In this document: positions 11,044 to 22,779 of the stretch, piece after piece
How the letters are laid out: the number at the start of each line of letters is the position of its first letter
How positions within the stretch are numbered: position 1 is the stretch's first letter
DNA from: Papilionanthe hookeriana x Papilionanthe teres
Lineage: Eukaryota; Streptophyta; Magnoliopsida; Asparagales; Orchidaceae
Reading direction: 5' to 3'
DNA: 64,000 bases
NCBI GenBank assembly: GCA_022702705.1
Contig: CM040430.1
Coordinates: 79,177,239-79,241,238, forward strand
Notes under the pieces: model-generated
Told to the model about the DNA's origin: nothing
Database searches by the model: none
What the model saw: the letters and a program-made list of their open reading frames with translations, nothing else
Made by a program: the position numbers and the translations under genes

Positions 11044-11354
11044 GTGGTTATAGATCGTGGAAAAATCAAATTTCTTCAATTTTTCACACGAAATCTCTTT
11101 ATTTATAGCCTATTTTATGTCCCCAATCCCATAGACACACTAATTTTGACAAGAGCAATTCATTTTGGAGAAGTTAGGAAGGATTTGGAGGCCATGGATA
11201 GAGGAAATCATGGAAATGAGGTAAGAGACAAATCTCTTAAAGATCCTCAGCCTTATTTTAATGGTTTTATTGCTGTTAGTTTGGAGAAAATGTTTATTCA
11301 AATGGATAAGATTGAAGAGGAACTTCAAAGTATTGGTAATCGTCTCCATAAGAT
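11044..11354 (+). pseudogene. E1 first post-pol ORF, 5' part (split by copy B)
   Basis: Open from at least 11044 (internal ATGs at 11194 and 11302). It encodes a hydrophilic protein with a heptad-like stretch (MDKIEEELQSIGNRLHK). Reading is cut at 11354 by copy B. Removing copy B and one target duplicate restores an uninterrupted frame into 18805-19005, so this was one ORF. It corresponds in place to the tail of the first ORF3-like paralog in E4 and to the ORF at 24602-25010 in E2. It has no recognised domain, and the function is unknown. Confidence 0.65.
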
Positions 11355-12229
11355 TGTTGACCTCATTTTTGATGAGGTCTTCTCTTCTTCTCTTTAGTAC
11401 TTAGGATCTAGCCTTAGGCTTTTCCTTTGACTATCTTAGAGGATTAGAATTGGGACCCACCACTTAGAAATTCAAACCACTTCTTAACTCCTCGCAAACT
11501 CCACAAACTTAATTGTAGACCCCTAATCACTAGAGGGTTGAAATCGAATGAGGAAGTTTAAAGGATGAGTTCCTATGGGACTCTTTGGCACTTAGGAGTG
11601 CCTTGGGTGGCACGGTGCGGTGAGGAGGCTGACTTACACACACACTACACCTATACACTACACTTTCACACACCTCCTAAAACCACACCCTTACCCAACT
11701 TGACCTCCGACTCATGAAGGTGATTCGCATGGATGGTCCTTAACCACTAAGCCCGTGGTAAGAGGGTTAGGAACAACATAGTGTATGCCTCGAATGAGTC
11801 CCTTCATGGGTCATGTGGGCTTGATGTGGCTTCATGGCTCAACAAAAATGATTTCATTCCACTTACATTCACCCAATCTTCGATTTTCCAAATTTTCGAT
11901 TTTGACCCGGGACCCGACACCTGCTACATCTGCACAAAACCATCGAAATTACCCAAATTTTTCAAAATCCTCCAAAATCACCCAAAATTCCTCAAAATTA
12001 ATCCTAAACATTCCCACATTACTCAAATTGATCATCCATAGCCAAAAATACCAAAAATTCCAAAAATACCTCCCGATACCCTCGAAATACCCAAAATGCC
12101 CCTCTTAGCCGAAAAATCCAAAATTCAGGAAATTCCCAGAAAATTCCAGAAAATCCCAAATATTCCCAATTTCATTTTGTTCAACTACACCATGGGCCAA
12201 TTTTGTCGATTTACCCCACTTTTATCAAA

Positions 12230-12900
12230 ACCCCCGATTTGACCCATTTTAACCCAAAGTGAACCCGATGTCAAACCAAACCTACCCAATTGACCCAAAT
12301 TCTGGTCCAATTCAATTCTAAACTTCAATTCAACATCCCCAACACCAATCTAGACCAAATCCAAGCCCAATTTGATTGGCATTGGGATCCGATTTCACTT
12401 TTGGCCTTAAAGCCCAATTTGGACCCATGACCCGAATTTAGCCCAAACTCACCCAACTCAACTCCAATTAACCCCAAATCTTTTCTAAAACCCTCCTTAA
12501 CATCCCCATAAACAAAACACTAACATGATTTGCCCAAAATTTAGACCCAAACCCCACTCAAATTCAACCCAAAATCAAAAAGCCCAATTTTGACCTAAAC
12601 CCGAACCTAACCCAGAATAGACCCAAACCCCAAAATCAAAACCCAACCAAAGCCAAAACCTCTTTGAAACACTCCCATAAACATTTCCCAACATTTATTT
12701 TACATCAATTTCAACCCTAGCCCAACATTGGCCCAAGTTAGCCCAATTTGACCTACATTGGCCCATTTACCAGAATAAACCCAAATTCGACCCGATTCAA
12801 ACCCAAACCACCTTAAATCTATTTCAAATTACTCATGAAACATCCCTAAACCAAAACCAACAATTATTTGGCCCAACCTTTTACAAAAATTCTCATCCAT
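12230..12900. repeat. C-rich, G-poor degenerate CCCAA(A) segment
   Basis: Dominated by repeated words such as ACCCAAA, GACCCG and GCCCAA, with very few G on this strand. Copy C shows the reverse complement (58050-58680), with telomere-like GGGTTAGGTTTGGG runs. Confidence 0.75.
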
Positions 12901-13479
12901 GAATACATTCTTAAACTTAAAAGCCCACTTCCCTTAAACCTTCCTAAAAGCCCATTTCCTTGAAAATTCAAAAGCCCAAATCATCCTAAAGCCCACATGA
13001 CATTTCCCCTCATCATACTTTCAATTAAATTCAATACCTAAGTCCTAAAATCATCATTAAGCCATTCCAAATCAAGCTTCATGAAAATTCTCCACCAAAA
13101 TACCAAAATTCCTAAATTCTATTTCCATGAAATTGACTAAACTTTTCCCAAGCCAAATGGAGCCAAATGCAAGCCATGAACAAGCCACATGAAGCCATGG
13201 AAGGTTTGACATGTGATCGAAGCCATTAATGGCAAAAGGAGGAGCCTCTTTTAAGCCCCCTTAAAAAGGTTTTAACCCTTTTAATGCTTCACCTTAATCC
13301 ATGATTAATCAAAATATTCATGGATGGTGACCTCTCCGCCCTTTTCTAGGCTGATTCACCTGATCCTCTCTCGGCCCAAATCAACCATGGGGAGGTGAAC
13401 CAAGCCCATTTTCAATGGGTTGACCAAACCAAGTGCAAAAGAAGCCACCTCCCCATGCCATTTTGATCCAACCACTTTA

Positions 13480-14560
13480 CACATGTAAGGCTTCGATTGA
13501 ATTCACTAACTTCGACCCACGACCTCCACGGCCTTGAGGGTGACCCTTACTGCTGGCCGGCCACACAGGCCGCCGGAAAACGCCATGGCCGAGACATGGG
13601 GAGGAGCCAAACCTTGGAATTCCACCTTGCTGAGCTGCCCCATGCCCAATGGCCACCATAGTTGTTCTTCCCGTGCCGGAGCAGCTGATCCCGACCCTTG
13701 GCCATCCACTGTGAGGCTCTCCGGCCACCTCTATTTAAACCCGACCCCCTCACGGCCATGGGGGAGAGTTGCACAAACCTTGCCGAAACTGCGCCAAAAT
13801 TGTTCCAAACCCTACTCCATACTTAGAGCGAGTTGATCCCAGGTGTCGATTTGCCTAATCCCCGCTGACGGAATCCGATTTCTCGGCGAAATTTCACCCG
13901 AAAACCAGGACACCTCCTCGCGGTGAGCCAATCCCCAAATTGATTGGTCCTACACCTTCACTGGACCAAGGGAAGAAGTTTCCCATTGAAAGCCCCATCT
14001 CCGAGGCCACCCGGTTGCTCCAGGCCTCCGAGCTTTGTGATCGGGCTGTGGTCACTTTCATAGCTAGACGATTCACCGGGCCGAGGGACTTCATCCGGAG
14101 CTTACTTGGACCCGATCGAAGGTGACACAACTCTCGGATCGAAGCTTCACTTCTGCGAGCAAAGGTATGAACTCATTCTTCTTCCCGAGCTTACGGAGAT
14201 TCTCTATTTCATTTGAATAAATTTCGATGCATGTTCTACAGTATGGATGTGTTCGTCTCTTGAGACGAATCCATAGAGCATAAGAACACGAAAATCCATT
14301 GAGAATCGAGTGAGTTCTTAGCGTTAGAGTGTGGACGGTCACGGGATCGCACCAGTCGTAGACGATGACCAGGAACCGTCGGATCGCGTGTGTATCGGAT
14401 GGACGGCTTGGATTGCGTCGGACCAGCAGATGGTGCGTGAACCGCGGGGCCCCGGGCAGTCGAGTCAGATGGCGGCGTCGAATGGGAGCGCGCCGCGTGG
14501 TCGTTCGGAGATGCCGAGGATGACGGGGCGCCGAGCTCGGATAAGTAGGAAATTAGGGAT
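13480..14560. other. CpG/GC-rich core of copy B with TATA-like site
   Basis: Sharp GC rise in AT-rich surroundings, with many CG dinucleotides (GGCGCCGAGCTCGG and similar near 14528). A CTATTTAAACCC TATA-like site at about 13730 has a counterpart in copy C (about 57297, opposite strand). ORFs here occur on both strands and are not matched in copy C, so I do not call genes. It may be the promoter region of the element, with transcription rightward. Confidence 0.55.
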
Positions 14561-16359
14561 TTTTCGATTTATTTAAATACAGAACTTCAAAAATCCATAT
14601 CTTTGTGTAGAAAAATCACAAAAATAAAATAAAAATACCCTCTTGCTCAGTGAACAGAGGAGAATAATGTGGAAAAGAAATTAATTAATTTTGCATAGTA
14701 CTTTATTTTTAATTAATTATTTACTCCCTGCATTGTTTTAATTCTCCATGCATTCATACAATTCACCATGGCATGAGACCATAGGGCTTTTGAAGCCTCT
14801 GAACTTGGGAACATTCCCTGAATTTTCCAAGGTCAAAGGCCATCTCTGTGAAAAGTTATTGATTTTTCAAATGCATGTGGCTCGTTTTGAATATTTTAAT
14901 TCCAAAAATTAGCATGTTGTGAAATAAATTCTAGGAAAATTTGGTGATGTTCCTTATGACTAGCGAACCCTAGGAAAAATAAGGCTTGAGTTAATTCACT
15001 CAAAATAACCCTAATTGGCTTAAACACCCAAAATAGACCCCTAATTAATTAGAGCTAACTATACATCAAATTGACTTGAAATCAATTCTCCACTGACCTT
15101 TAGGATCAGAGGAACCCACCATAAAAATTTGAAGTCAATTGGACTTGGTTAGCCCTACTTAAATGGGTTGATTAAGCCATTTAGTCATTTTAAACTTTAA
15201 AAATTCATAACTTTCAAAATACCTTTCAAAAATTCACCAAATTGGTTTTGGAGCCTCTCTGATATCAGGTAAATTTAAGAAAATTAAAATTTCAATTTTC
15301 TAAAAAAGTTAATTTTTTAATATTATTTTAATATTTTAATAATTAAAAAATAAAAAAAATCAAAAAAATAATAAAATTCACCAAAATGTCATATTTTGAA
15401 ATTTAATCACTTAGGAACAAACCCCATATTTTTCTCAGGTCTATTTAATGAGATATTAAATTTTAAAGCCCTAGGGTAATTTTAAAATTAAAAAAATGTA
15501 TTTTCTAGCATTTTTACTAAAATAATTATAATAAATCAAAGAAAAATCAGAAAATTGTAAAATTTGGTTCTTTAGAATCCTTGATATCAGAGAGAATTTT
15601 AAAAATTATAAAATTCATTTTTCAACTTATATTCTATTTTTAAATTAATTAATACTCCAGAACTTAAAATAATTTTAATAAATAAAATATAATTCAAAAA
15701 ATCACAAAAATTAGTCCAAGTGGTCTTCTAGTCATTAGGAATGCCCCATAATTTTCTTAAGGACAGAAACTTTCCCTTGGTCATATTATTGAATTTTCCT
15801 TGGAAATCCTTATTTTCCACCAAAAATAAATATATAAATAAATTAAATACAGAAAAATCACATTTTGTCCTCTAATGTCTTTATTGACATATGAGTGAAG
15901 TCACATAAAAATTTCAAATTCATTTGAGCTCAATTTAGTGAGTTATGTAATTATTAGGCTTGAAGGGCAAAATGGTAATTAAAATTTTTAACCCTTAATT
16001 AAAACTTTAGGCTTAATAAAATTAATAAGTAAAATATTTGATTTTAATCTGATTTGGATGATTGAAATTTAGATAATTAAAGGGTAGAAACCTACTAAAC
16101 AATTTAAAATAATTGAAATAAACCTTAATTAAATAATTGATTAAATTTGGAAGAATAATAAAATTGGAATTATTAAAATAGGGGTATTATTAGGAAGAGG
16201 TTTATTCTTTAATCTAAGGATCCCTAAATTAATCATCTCAATAATATTTAATTCTTAATTAAAAAGGTAATCCAAATTTAAGTCTTAAAGTATTAAAAGA
16301 TTCGATCATTTAAATTGAATTAAAGGTAAATTATTAAACTCTTTTTAAAAAAGTTTCAA

Positions 16360-16680
16360 TTAAAATTAAAATTAAAAATAAAATTAAATTAAAAAATTAA
16401 ATTAAATTAAATTAAATCAAAAAAAATAATAATAATAAAACTAAATTGAATTAAATTGAATAAATAAATTAAATTAAATTAAGTAATTAAATTAAATTAA
16501 GTTAAGTTAAATAAATAAATTAAATTAAATTAAATTAAATTAAATTAAATTAAATTAAAAAAAATATATTAAATTAAATTAAATTAAATTAAATTAAATT
16601 AAATTAAAAAAATATATAATTAAAACAAATTAAATCAAATCAAATAAATTAAATTAAATCAAGTTAAATTAAATTGAATT
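16360..16680. repeat. (TTAAA)n AT tract in copy B
   Basis: Long imperfect TTAAA/TAAAT pentamer run, longer than in copy A. Confidence 0.85.
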
Positions 16681-18804
16681 AAATATAACATCACCTAAGA
16701 CATGAAGAATTCAAAATAAATCTAAAATAACTTGAACACTATTCGAAACTTAAATCATTAATTTGAATTTAAATTCGAATCACAAATCATTAAATGTCAT
16801 TTTGCCCTTAGGAGCCCTCACTAGTATAACTCCTAAATGGAGTATCAAGTGAAATGACACTTCACTTATAGGATATTCGAATGTCCGAGTTCACCGAGCA
16901 AGACAACAAAACATAAACTCTCGGACGATTAATTCATTTGTATAATTTAATTCATTTGGACTTAAAACAATCCTAGAAATATTGAAAAGATGTTTAAGAT
17001 TCGTCTTAAGCACTTCCTCAATATGATAGGATATTTATAAAAACAATTGGACTTAGTTGTTCTTTGATGAAGAAAATCGTCCTCAAACTAAAACACAAGA
17101 ACCTAGACGTCATAGGAGATGACTAGCTATAGGATTAGGAACTTGGTAGAAAACCATAACCCTTCCTTTAGCTTTACCTAGGAACTTACTTTAAATGCTT
17201 AAATATTCCAACTGTGTTTTAAGTGCAGCTTGGGATGACGGGAAGACCCTCCAGGTACGCTTTTATTTTATTGCGATTTACTTTACTGCAATTTATTTAA
17301 TCGCGTTGCACTTTACCTTTCTTGCATGATAAACAACAGTTGCATGAAAACCTACACCTTTAGGACGAAACCAAAGCTGAAACTCATAACTAAATTAAAA
17401 GACACTACAAGATAAAATTCACCTCCACAACATTTCAAAATATAAGACAACTCAAAATTTAATCACAAACAGAACAACAAAACTACAACTACAACTAAAT
17501 TAAAACGTCTCATTGAATGATCGGGAATACCTCGGATGATGTAACCCACGTGTTGCTAACAGGATTTCCCACGGTCTAAATGAAAGTGCGGAACTCATTT
17601 AGTTGAGTTTAGCAAATTCATACGGACTAAGTGAATTCGATGAAAATAACGGTGCTGGGATGACTGAACCGTGGGATCTTAATCGGTTCGTTTAATCAAC
17701 TTTAAGATTTGTTTTAATTAAAACATAAAAAAACACTTGGAAATTAAGACTTTCTTTAAACCGAACACTTCTCTCATCTCACGATTTATGATTTCTAAAA
17801 CTAAACCTCTGCGACAATAAGGAGCTCGGAGCATGGTGGGCAGCATGGCCATCGTCATCAGCAAAATCTGAGTCTACTTCAGCAAAACTTTCCTTAGAAC
17901 TAAATAACCAAGCCATAGGACTTCGATGTAGTTTGCCTAGTGCAACATAAATCCTCAACTCTTCGTTAGGCATTTGCATGATCATGTCATGTAAATTAAG
18001 CCCTAACCGGTCCTAGGATTCCGAGGTAGTCGTTTGGCACGACATAAACCCCCACATCTTCAAGGCTATTTGTATGATTTCATCATACAAACATAAGTCC
18101 TAATTAATTAAAATTGGCGAGATCAAAACATTAAACAAACATTAGGACTTTCCTCGATTCAAGCCAAACAATAGGATAGTCGGGAAATTACCGAAGTTCG
18201 CTTCGAATCCGTGATTTCTCCTACCTTTCTTCCTTCGGATTCTCAAAATATAATGTTCGAAATTTGATCCATTCCCTATTGAAATCCCAAAATTCAATCC
18301 CTTGAAAACTCAAACTTTGAAATTCTTGAGAGCGGAACTACGATTATTATCGAGAGTTTTCTTAGGTGATTCCCGTCACTTAAGATGTAATTAACTATAG
18401 GGGCTTGCCCTTATAAGGAATTTTAAGAACCCGAGTAATATAAACCCTGCTTAATTCATTTATATTAAGCGGGGAATTTGTCGGCTTATAAAATTGGTTC
18501 GCGAGATCAAACGGACGTCACGAAATCTTCTAGTTTATTTAATCGAGCCCCATCATCGGGCGGTGTGTCTATTCTTCGGGATAGATACACGGTTTGTGAT
18601 GTGATGCTCGTTTATATAAACTATTTGGGACGTGAGATCGGTTTGATTTCATATCTTAAAATTTTCAAATTTAAAATTATTTTCAAAATCAAATACTACT
18701 TTCTAAATTATATCTATATTTAAATTAAATTTAAAATTCGCCGACAATTTCTGTAGGCGACCCCTTTTAAAAAATACAACACTCAACCTAAAAATATGCC
18801 GACA

Positions 18805-19005
18805 GAGATGTACCACCAATACGAACACTTGGAATGGCAAACCATACTTCAATCTGATCACATGGCTGCCTATCAAGACGCTCAAGTAGAAATGTATGCA
18901 AAGAACAAATGGATTGATGAAAAGATGGCTTTGGAATTTCCAAGGGCGTTGGTGTTCTATCCCTTCGGTCCTAGCGAACTTCATTGCGAAAGAGATAGAA
19001 ATTGA
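18805..19005 (+). pseudogene. E1 first post-pol ORF, 3' part
   Basis: Continues the ORF interrupted at 11354 and ends at TGA 19003-19005. The residues EMYAKNKWIDEKMALEFPRA and a short tail (FYPFGPSEL) are visible. The analogous E4 tail ends with acidic residues (DDSSEEE). No recognised domain; probably the C-terminal tail of an ORF3-like protein whose N-terminal domain is absent here. Confidence 0.6.
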
Positions 19006-19799
19006 AGATCGGTTTTAAATAGATTCTATGTGTGTTTTAGGTGTGATTGAGTCTTGTTTTAGTGTGTTGAATATCTAATGTGTGTATTTGCTTAAATTGT
19101 GCAATGTGTGTTGTTGGATTTGAATGTTTGCTTTTAATATGTTGTTCATTATGTTATTTATAAAACGATGAACCTTGATACAAGTCTTGTACTGAAGATT
19201 GTTGAATTTGGAATGGATATTAGGATTTTGAATTGAAGAATTTGGATACATTTATGTGGATCTATGCTTTTATTTTAAATTGATTGTGAAAATATTTGGA
19301 GGTTATAAAATCGATTAATACTCTCATAAGAGTAATTAGGAGTCGAATTTGATAAGATTTGGTGGAAAATATTTAATTTAAATAAAATTTTTGGAAAGGC
19401 GAGTCTGGCGCCTAGGCGCCAGAATTCAGCACCAGCTCTGTCTGAACCTGAAAACTCATCTTCTTAAACCCCCCCGCATAATTTTTGACACCTAAGCTTC
19501 CTTCTCCACTATATTTTCGTGAAAATACCACATAGAGATCCCATTTAGAGTCGGATTTGCAAGTTTTTGGGCTTGAAATCACCCGATTTCTTCATCTTAA
19601 GGTTAGATCTACATTCTAAACTCATTTTTTTTTTACCATGGATTTTTCTCTCATTAAGAAAAATCGAAATTTTGAGAAAAATTTTGATTTTTTATGATCA
19701 AATTCATGGGTGTTTAAGCTATTTCAAGTTTAAAAAGCTTAAATTAGTTTGTTTTCCTAGATTCGTTGAATTTATTTCGTATTTTTCTTTCACGTTTAG
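19006..19799 (+). other. E1 spacer before ORF3, with GGCGCC box and possible 5'UTR intron
   Basis: Non-coding. Holds the 20-bp palindrome TCTGGCGCCTAGGCGCCAGA (19404-19423). A possible intron at 19602-19799 (AAG|GTTAGA ... CACGTTTAG|ATG) would place the ORF3 start codon at the first base of the next exon. E4 has a similar arrangement at 37074-37266. Confidence 0.5.
19404..19423. promoter_or_regulatory. 20-bp perfect palindromic GGCGCC box
   Basis: TCTGGCGCCTAGGCGCCAGA reads the same on both strands. Variants occur in the E1, E2/E3 and E5 LTRs and post-pol spacers. Binding of any factor is inference. Confidence 0.55.
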
Positions 19800-20949
19800 A
19801 TGGCACCCAAATCTGAGGAAAGGAACGAGAAAACTTTGATCGTAGCAAGTTCTTCAATACTGCTGCACACTTCCGATATAATGATTTTGCTATGACTCAG
19901 AAGTTTATCTCAGAGCAAAGTTTCTATAATCCTGAAGGAAGAATTGAGGAGACAATCGTTGCACTCAACTGATAGCGATTCTGCTATTTCACTGCTGTTG
20001 CCGTTATCCCGGTGGTTAGAGAATTTTATGCTAATTTAATGGATGCGGAGGAATATGAGATTTTCATTCAATGAGTTGGAGTAGGATTCACTCCTGAACG
20101 TATCAACATTTTCTATGGCCTGCCGCCAAACATTGAGTGTTATTACTCAGGTTTATCTCCATCTGAGGAAGATTTGGACATGATCATTGCCTACCTAGCC
20201 GATAATGTCGGAGCTCGGAAGACTCGGAATGGAAAAAGGGTAAATTTTTCATCTTCTAAGCTTAATGGTGTTTCCAAGGCCTGGCACTACTTTATTTCTA
20301 CTCATCTCCTTCCATCCAATCATCTGAGTGAAGTTACCAGAGATAGAGCTATTCTAAACTACTGCATTCAAGAGAAGAAGTTTATTGATGTAGGGAGCAT
20401 TATTTATGATTCTGTGGAGGCTACTGCTCGTTCTAGCACATCTATTGGACTTGGTTTTCCATCACTGATCTATTCTCTTTGTCAAAGTGCTGGAGTAGTT
20501 GCTGAGCTTTCTAAATAAAAGCTTAAGTCGACGAAGCCTATAGAAAGAGAGAGTCTCAGCATTTATGATCGACTGCGAGGTAAGAGTTCTACTGCACCTG
20601 CTGGTTCATGACTTACTTCAGGTAGAGCTTCTACTTCTATACCATCTACTTCTGCTGAGCCATCATCTACATTTTGGGAAACCAAGCATGATTAGTTCAT
20701 AGAGCAGCAACATGAGTTATTCTTAAATCACTGCAGAGTAGATACCATAGACAAGAAGATTGATCATCTTTCTGAGTATACACAAAGAAAGAGTGATTAT
20801 GAGGCTGAATATTCAGAGTCTTAGTGAGATTTCTGAAGGGTGAGCATGATGTTCAGTTCCCTAATTGTCCCAGATTTTCACCCTATGTTGATCCTAAGGA
20901 TATGGAGTTCTCTTTTGATGATGATGATGAAGCTACAGACAGTGATTAG
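19800..20949 (+). pseudogene. E1 ORF3 (putative plant transposon protein domain), broken
   Basis: Starts ATGGCACCC at 19800 (E4 copy starts MAPR). An early frameshift near 19830 is followed by TGA near 19970 and another TGA near 20073, then the long open block 20174-20518. The domain is recognisable by VVREFYANLM, GVGFTPERINIFYGLP, SKAWHYFISTHLLPS, EVTRDRAILNYCI and GLGFPSLIYSLC. This domain is typical of the extra downstream ORF of Athila elements. The tail is coiled-coil-like, then acidic (DDDDEATDSD), ending TAG 20947-20949. Sometimes called env-like by position, but I see no signal peptide or clear membrane segment. Role unknown. Confidence 0.8.
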
Positions 20950-22225
20950 TAGCTTGATTTATCTCTAGAGATTGTTGATTCTGTTTTTAAAATATTATCT
21001 TATTTTTTGTGATGTTATTTATTGATGTTATTTGTGAACTTTTTATGTTAAAACTGTTTTTAGATTATCTGATGTGTGTTTAAGACTGAGATGTGAATGA
21101 ATTTCTATAAAAGTTTATTTACATTTCGACCTACTTGTTTAATGTTCATGAATAGTTAGTAAATTTGCATGTTCTAAAATAATTTTTTTTTAGAAATTAA
21201 CTCCTGCTCTGCAAAACTTTTCTATATATGCTTAATCATTTCTGTTATATTCATATTGAAGCATGTGTAGAAGTAGAGTATAGTTTTTCCTTACTACATC
21301 ATTGTTATACTTAGATTAATTCTTATTTATTTCTTTCTCTCATGCTTTAAAAAATTTTATAATTCATATTTATGCTAAAGCTAAAGTTTGGGGGAGGGAA
21401 AATATTTATCAAATTTAAATATTATTTGTCCTTAAAGAATTAATATTTTCTTTAAAAATATATTAACATAACATAAGGAATGAAAAATATATTTAAGAAT
21501 ACCTAAATTTTTGAATTTATAAATAATTTAGTAAACTTAACTAAAGTTTCAAAAATTTTGGTTGATTTTAAGAATAGAATTATTTAGCTTAAAGAATAAT
21601 AAGATGAAAATTTTTCTATTTATAATAAGGAGAATTATATTTTTGAAATACTAAGGAATCAAGATTATTGCTTGAAAAAGAAAAGATTGAAATAAGTTTG
21701 GAAAAATATTAATGTCATATTTATTAAGCAAAAATGTATAAGTTTTTGAAAATAAGTTAAGAATAGTGAAGTTCAAAATCATTAACAGGCTATCCAAAAA
21801 TAGTAATCCTCTGTTAAAAAAAAAGGGTGAGGAGAAACTTGAGGAAATACCTAATCAAAAATTGGCTTCACTTGAATTATCTTATAGTAAGAAAACTGAT
21901 TACATTTTAAACTTAATTTCTATGTACATATATTTTTACTAGAAAAATATTTCATGAAAATCTTTTTCTTGTAAATATTCTTTTTGACCTTGATATGATA
22001 AACTACAATTATTCTTGAAATAAATGAAAAATTGGAAGTCTAATGATTTGGTAGTTAAATGTTCTTTAATTCTTAAAATTAAACTTAATTAGTGAAAATT
22101 GGTTAATGATTTGCTAAAGTATTTATAAAACCAAAAACTATAAGGAATCTTAAATATTTTAACTTCATTCCAAATGTTATTTATTTTATGTAATTAAAAG
22201 GGTTACTTGAGGACAAGTAACGTTT
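20950..22225 (+). other. E1 3' untranslated region
   Basis: No gene. Contains a second polypurine tract AAAGTTTGGGGGAGGG (about 21383-21398), 841 bp before the LTR-adjacent one. It also holds a block (21765-21900) conserved with E3 and E4: AAATCATTAACAGGCTATCC, TAATCCTC, and GTGAGGAGAAACTTGAGGAA. Confidence 0.7.
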
Positions 22226-22240
22226 AAGTTTGGGGGAATT
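22226..22240 (+). other. E1 polypurine tract
   Basis: AAGTTTGGGGGAATT directly before the 3' LTR start TGATCC. It would prime plus-strand DNA synthesis. Confidence 0.85.
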
Positions 22241-22766
22241 TGATCCATATAAAAATACCCATTTTTATGCCTTATTTATGATTTAATTCTTAAGGATATT
22301 ATGCTTTAATGAAAGGTGTTTTCATGTTTTTGCATGTAGATGATTAAAAAGAGCCCAAGAAGGAAAAAAAGAGCAAAGAGGAGCAAAAATGGAGCTTATG
22401 GAGCAATTTTTGGAATTATTGGTCTGGCACCTAGGCGCCAGAGTCCGGCGCCTAAGCGCAAGTTCGATATAGACACTGTTAAGTTTTTTTGATGACTTTG
22501 GGCAGTTATTTTGACAATGTTAACCGGTTATTAGAGCTTCTAGAAGACTGGAAGTTACTCCTAATATATATGACATGTGATACAATGTATTTGGACAAAA
22601 GGAAACGGTCTGGATCGCAAAGAGGTGCGATCCAAAGTGAAGAGGTGCGAACGACCTGGTCACGGAGTCCGGCGCCTAGGCGCGATGATTACCTTCTAGA
22701 AGATACATTGAATTTGGACGAATTTTGAAGAGGTGACTTAAGCAAACCCTACTCAAATTCAGAGCT

Positions 22767-22779
22767 CTATAAATAGGAG
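22767..22779 (+). promoter_or_regulatory. TATA box of E1 LTR
   Basis: CTATAAATAGGAG is a good plant TATA match. The transcription start is expected about 30 nt downstream, near 22800, by rule of spacing. Copy A landed just after the equivalent point in the 5' LTR. Confidence 0.7.

Larger units (their letters stand above)
11355..18804 (+). mobile_element. Copy B of the 7.4 kb coding-free element (complete, 7450 bp)
   Basis: Starts TGTTGACCTCATTTTTGATG and ends AACCTAAAAATATGCCGACA, so it has TG...CA termini. Flanks AAGAT (11350-11354) and GAGAT (18805-18809) form a 5-bp target duplication with one mismatch. It lies in the first post-pol ORF of E1. Order inside: C-rich, G-poor segment (11640-13100, CCCAAA/GACCC-like words); CpG- and GC-rich core (13480-14560) with a TATA-like CTATTTAAACCC at about 13730; long AT-rich half with a pentamer tract (16360-16680). 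No PBS, PPT, internal LTR pair or conserved ORF. Best reading: solo LTR of a giant-LTR element, or a non-autonomous LARD-type element. Confidence 0.85.

Noticed and set aside
13477..14576. Overlapping ORFs on both strands in the GC-rich core of copy B
   Set aside because: GC-rich sequence has few stops. The ORFs have no recognisable domain and are not matched in copy C.
18703..18984. Minus-strand ORF across the copy B right border
   Set aside because: It spans an insertion joint and lies antisense to the E1 post-pol ORF.
22489..22728. 79-residue ORF in E1 3' LTR U3
   Set aside because: Runs through the GGCGCC box and stops before the TATA box; no motif, and the 5' LTR copy is outside the window for comparison.
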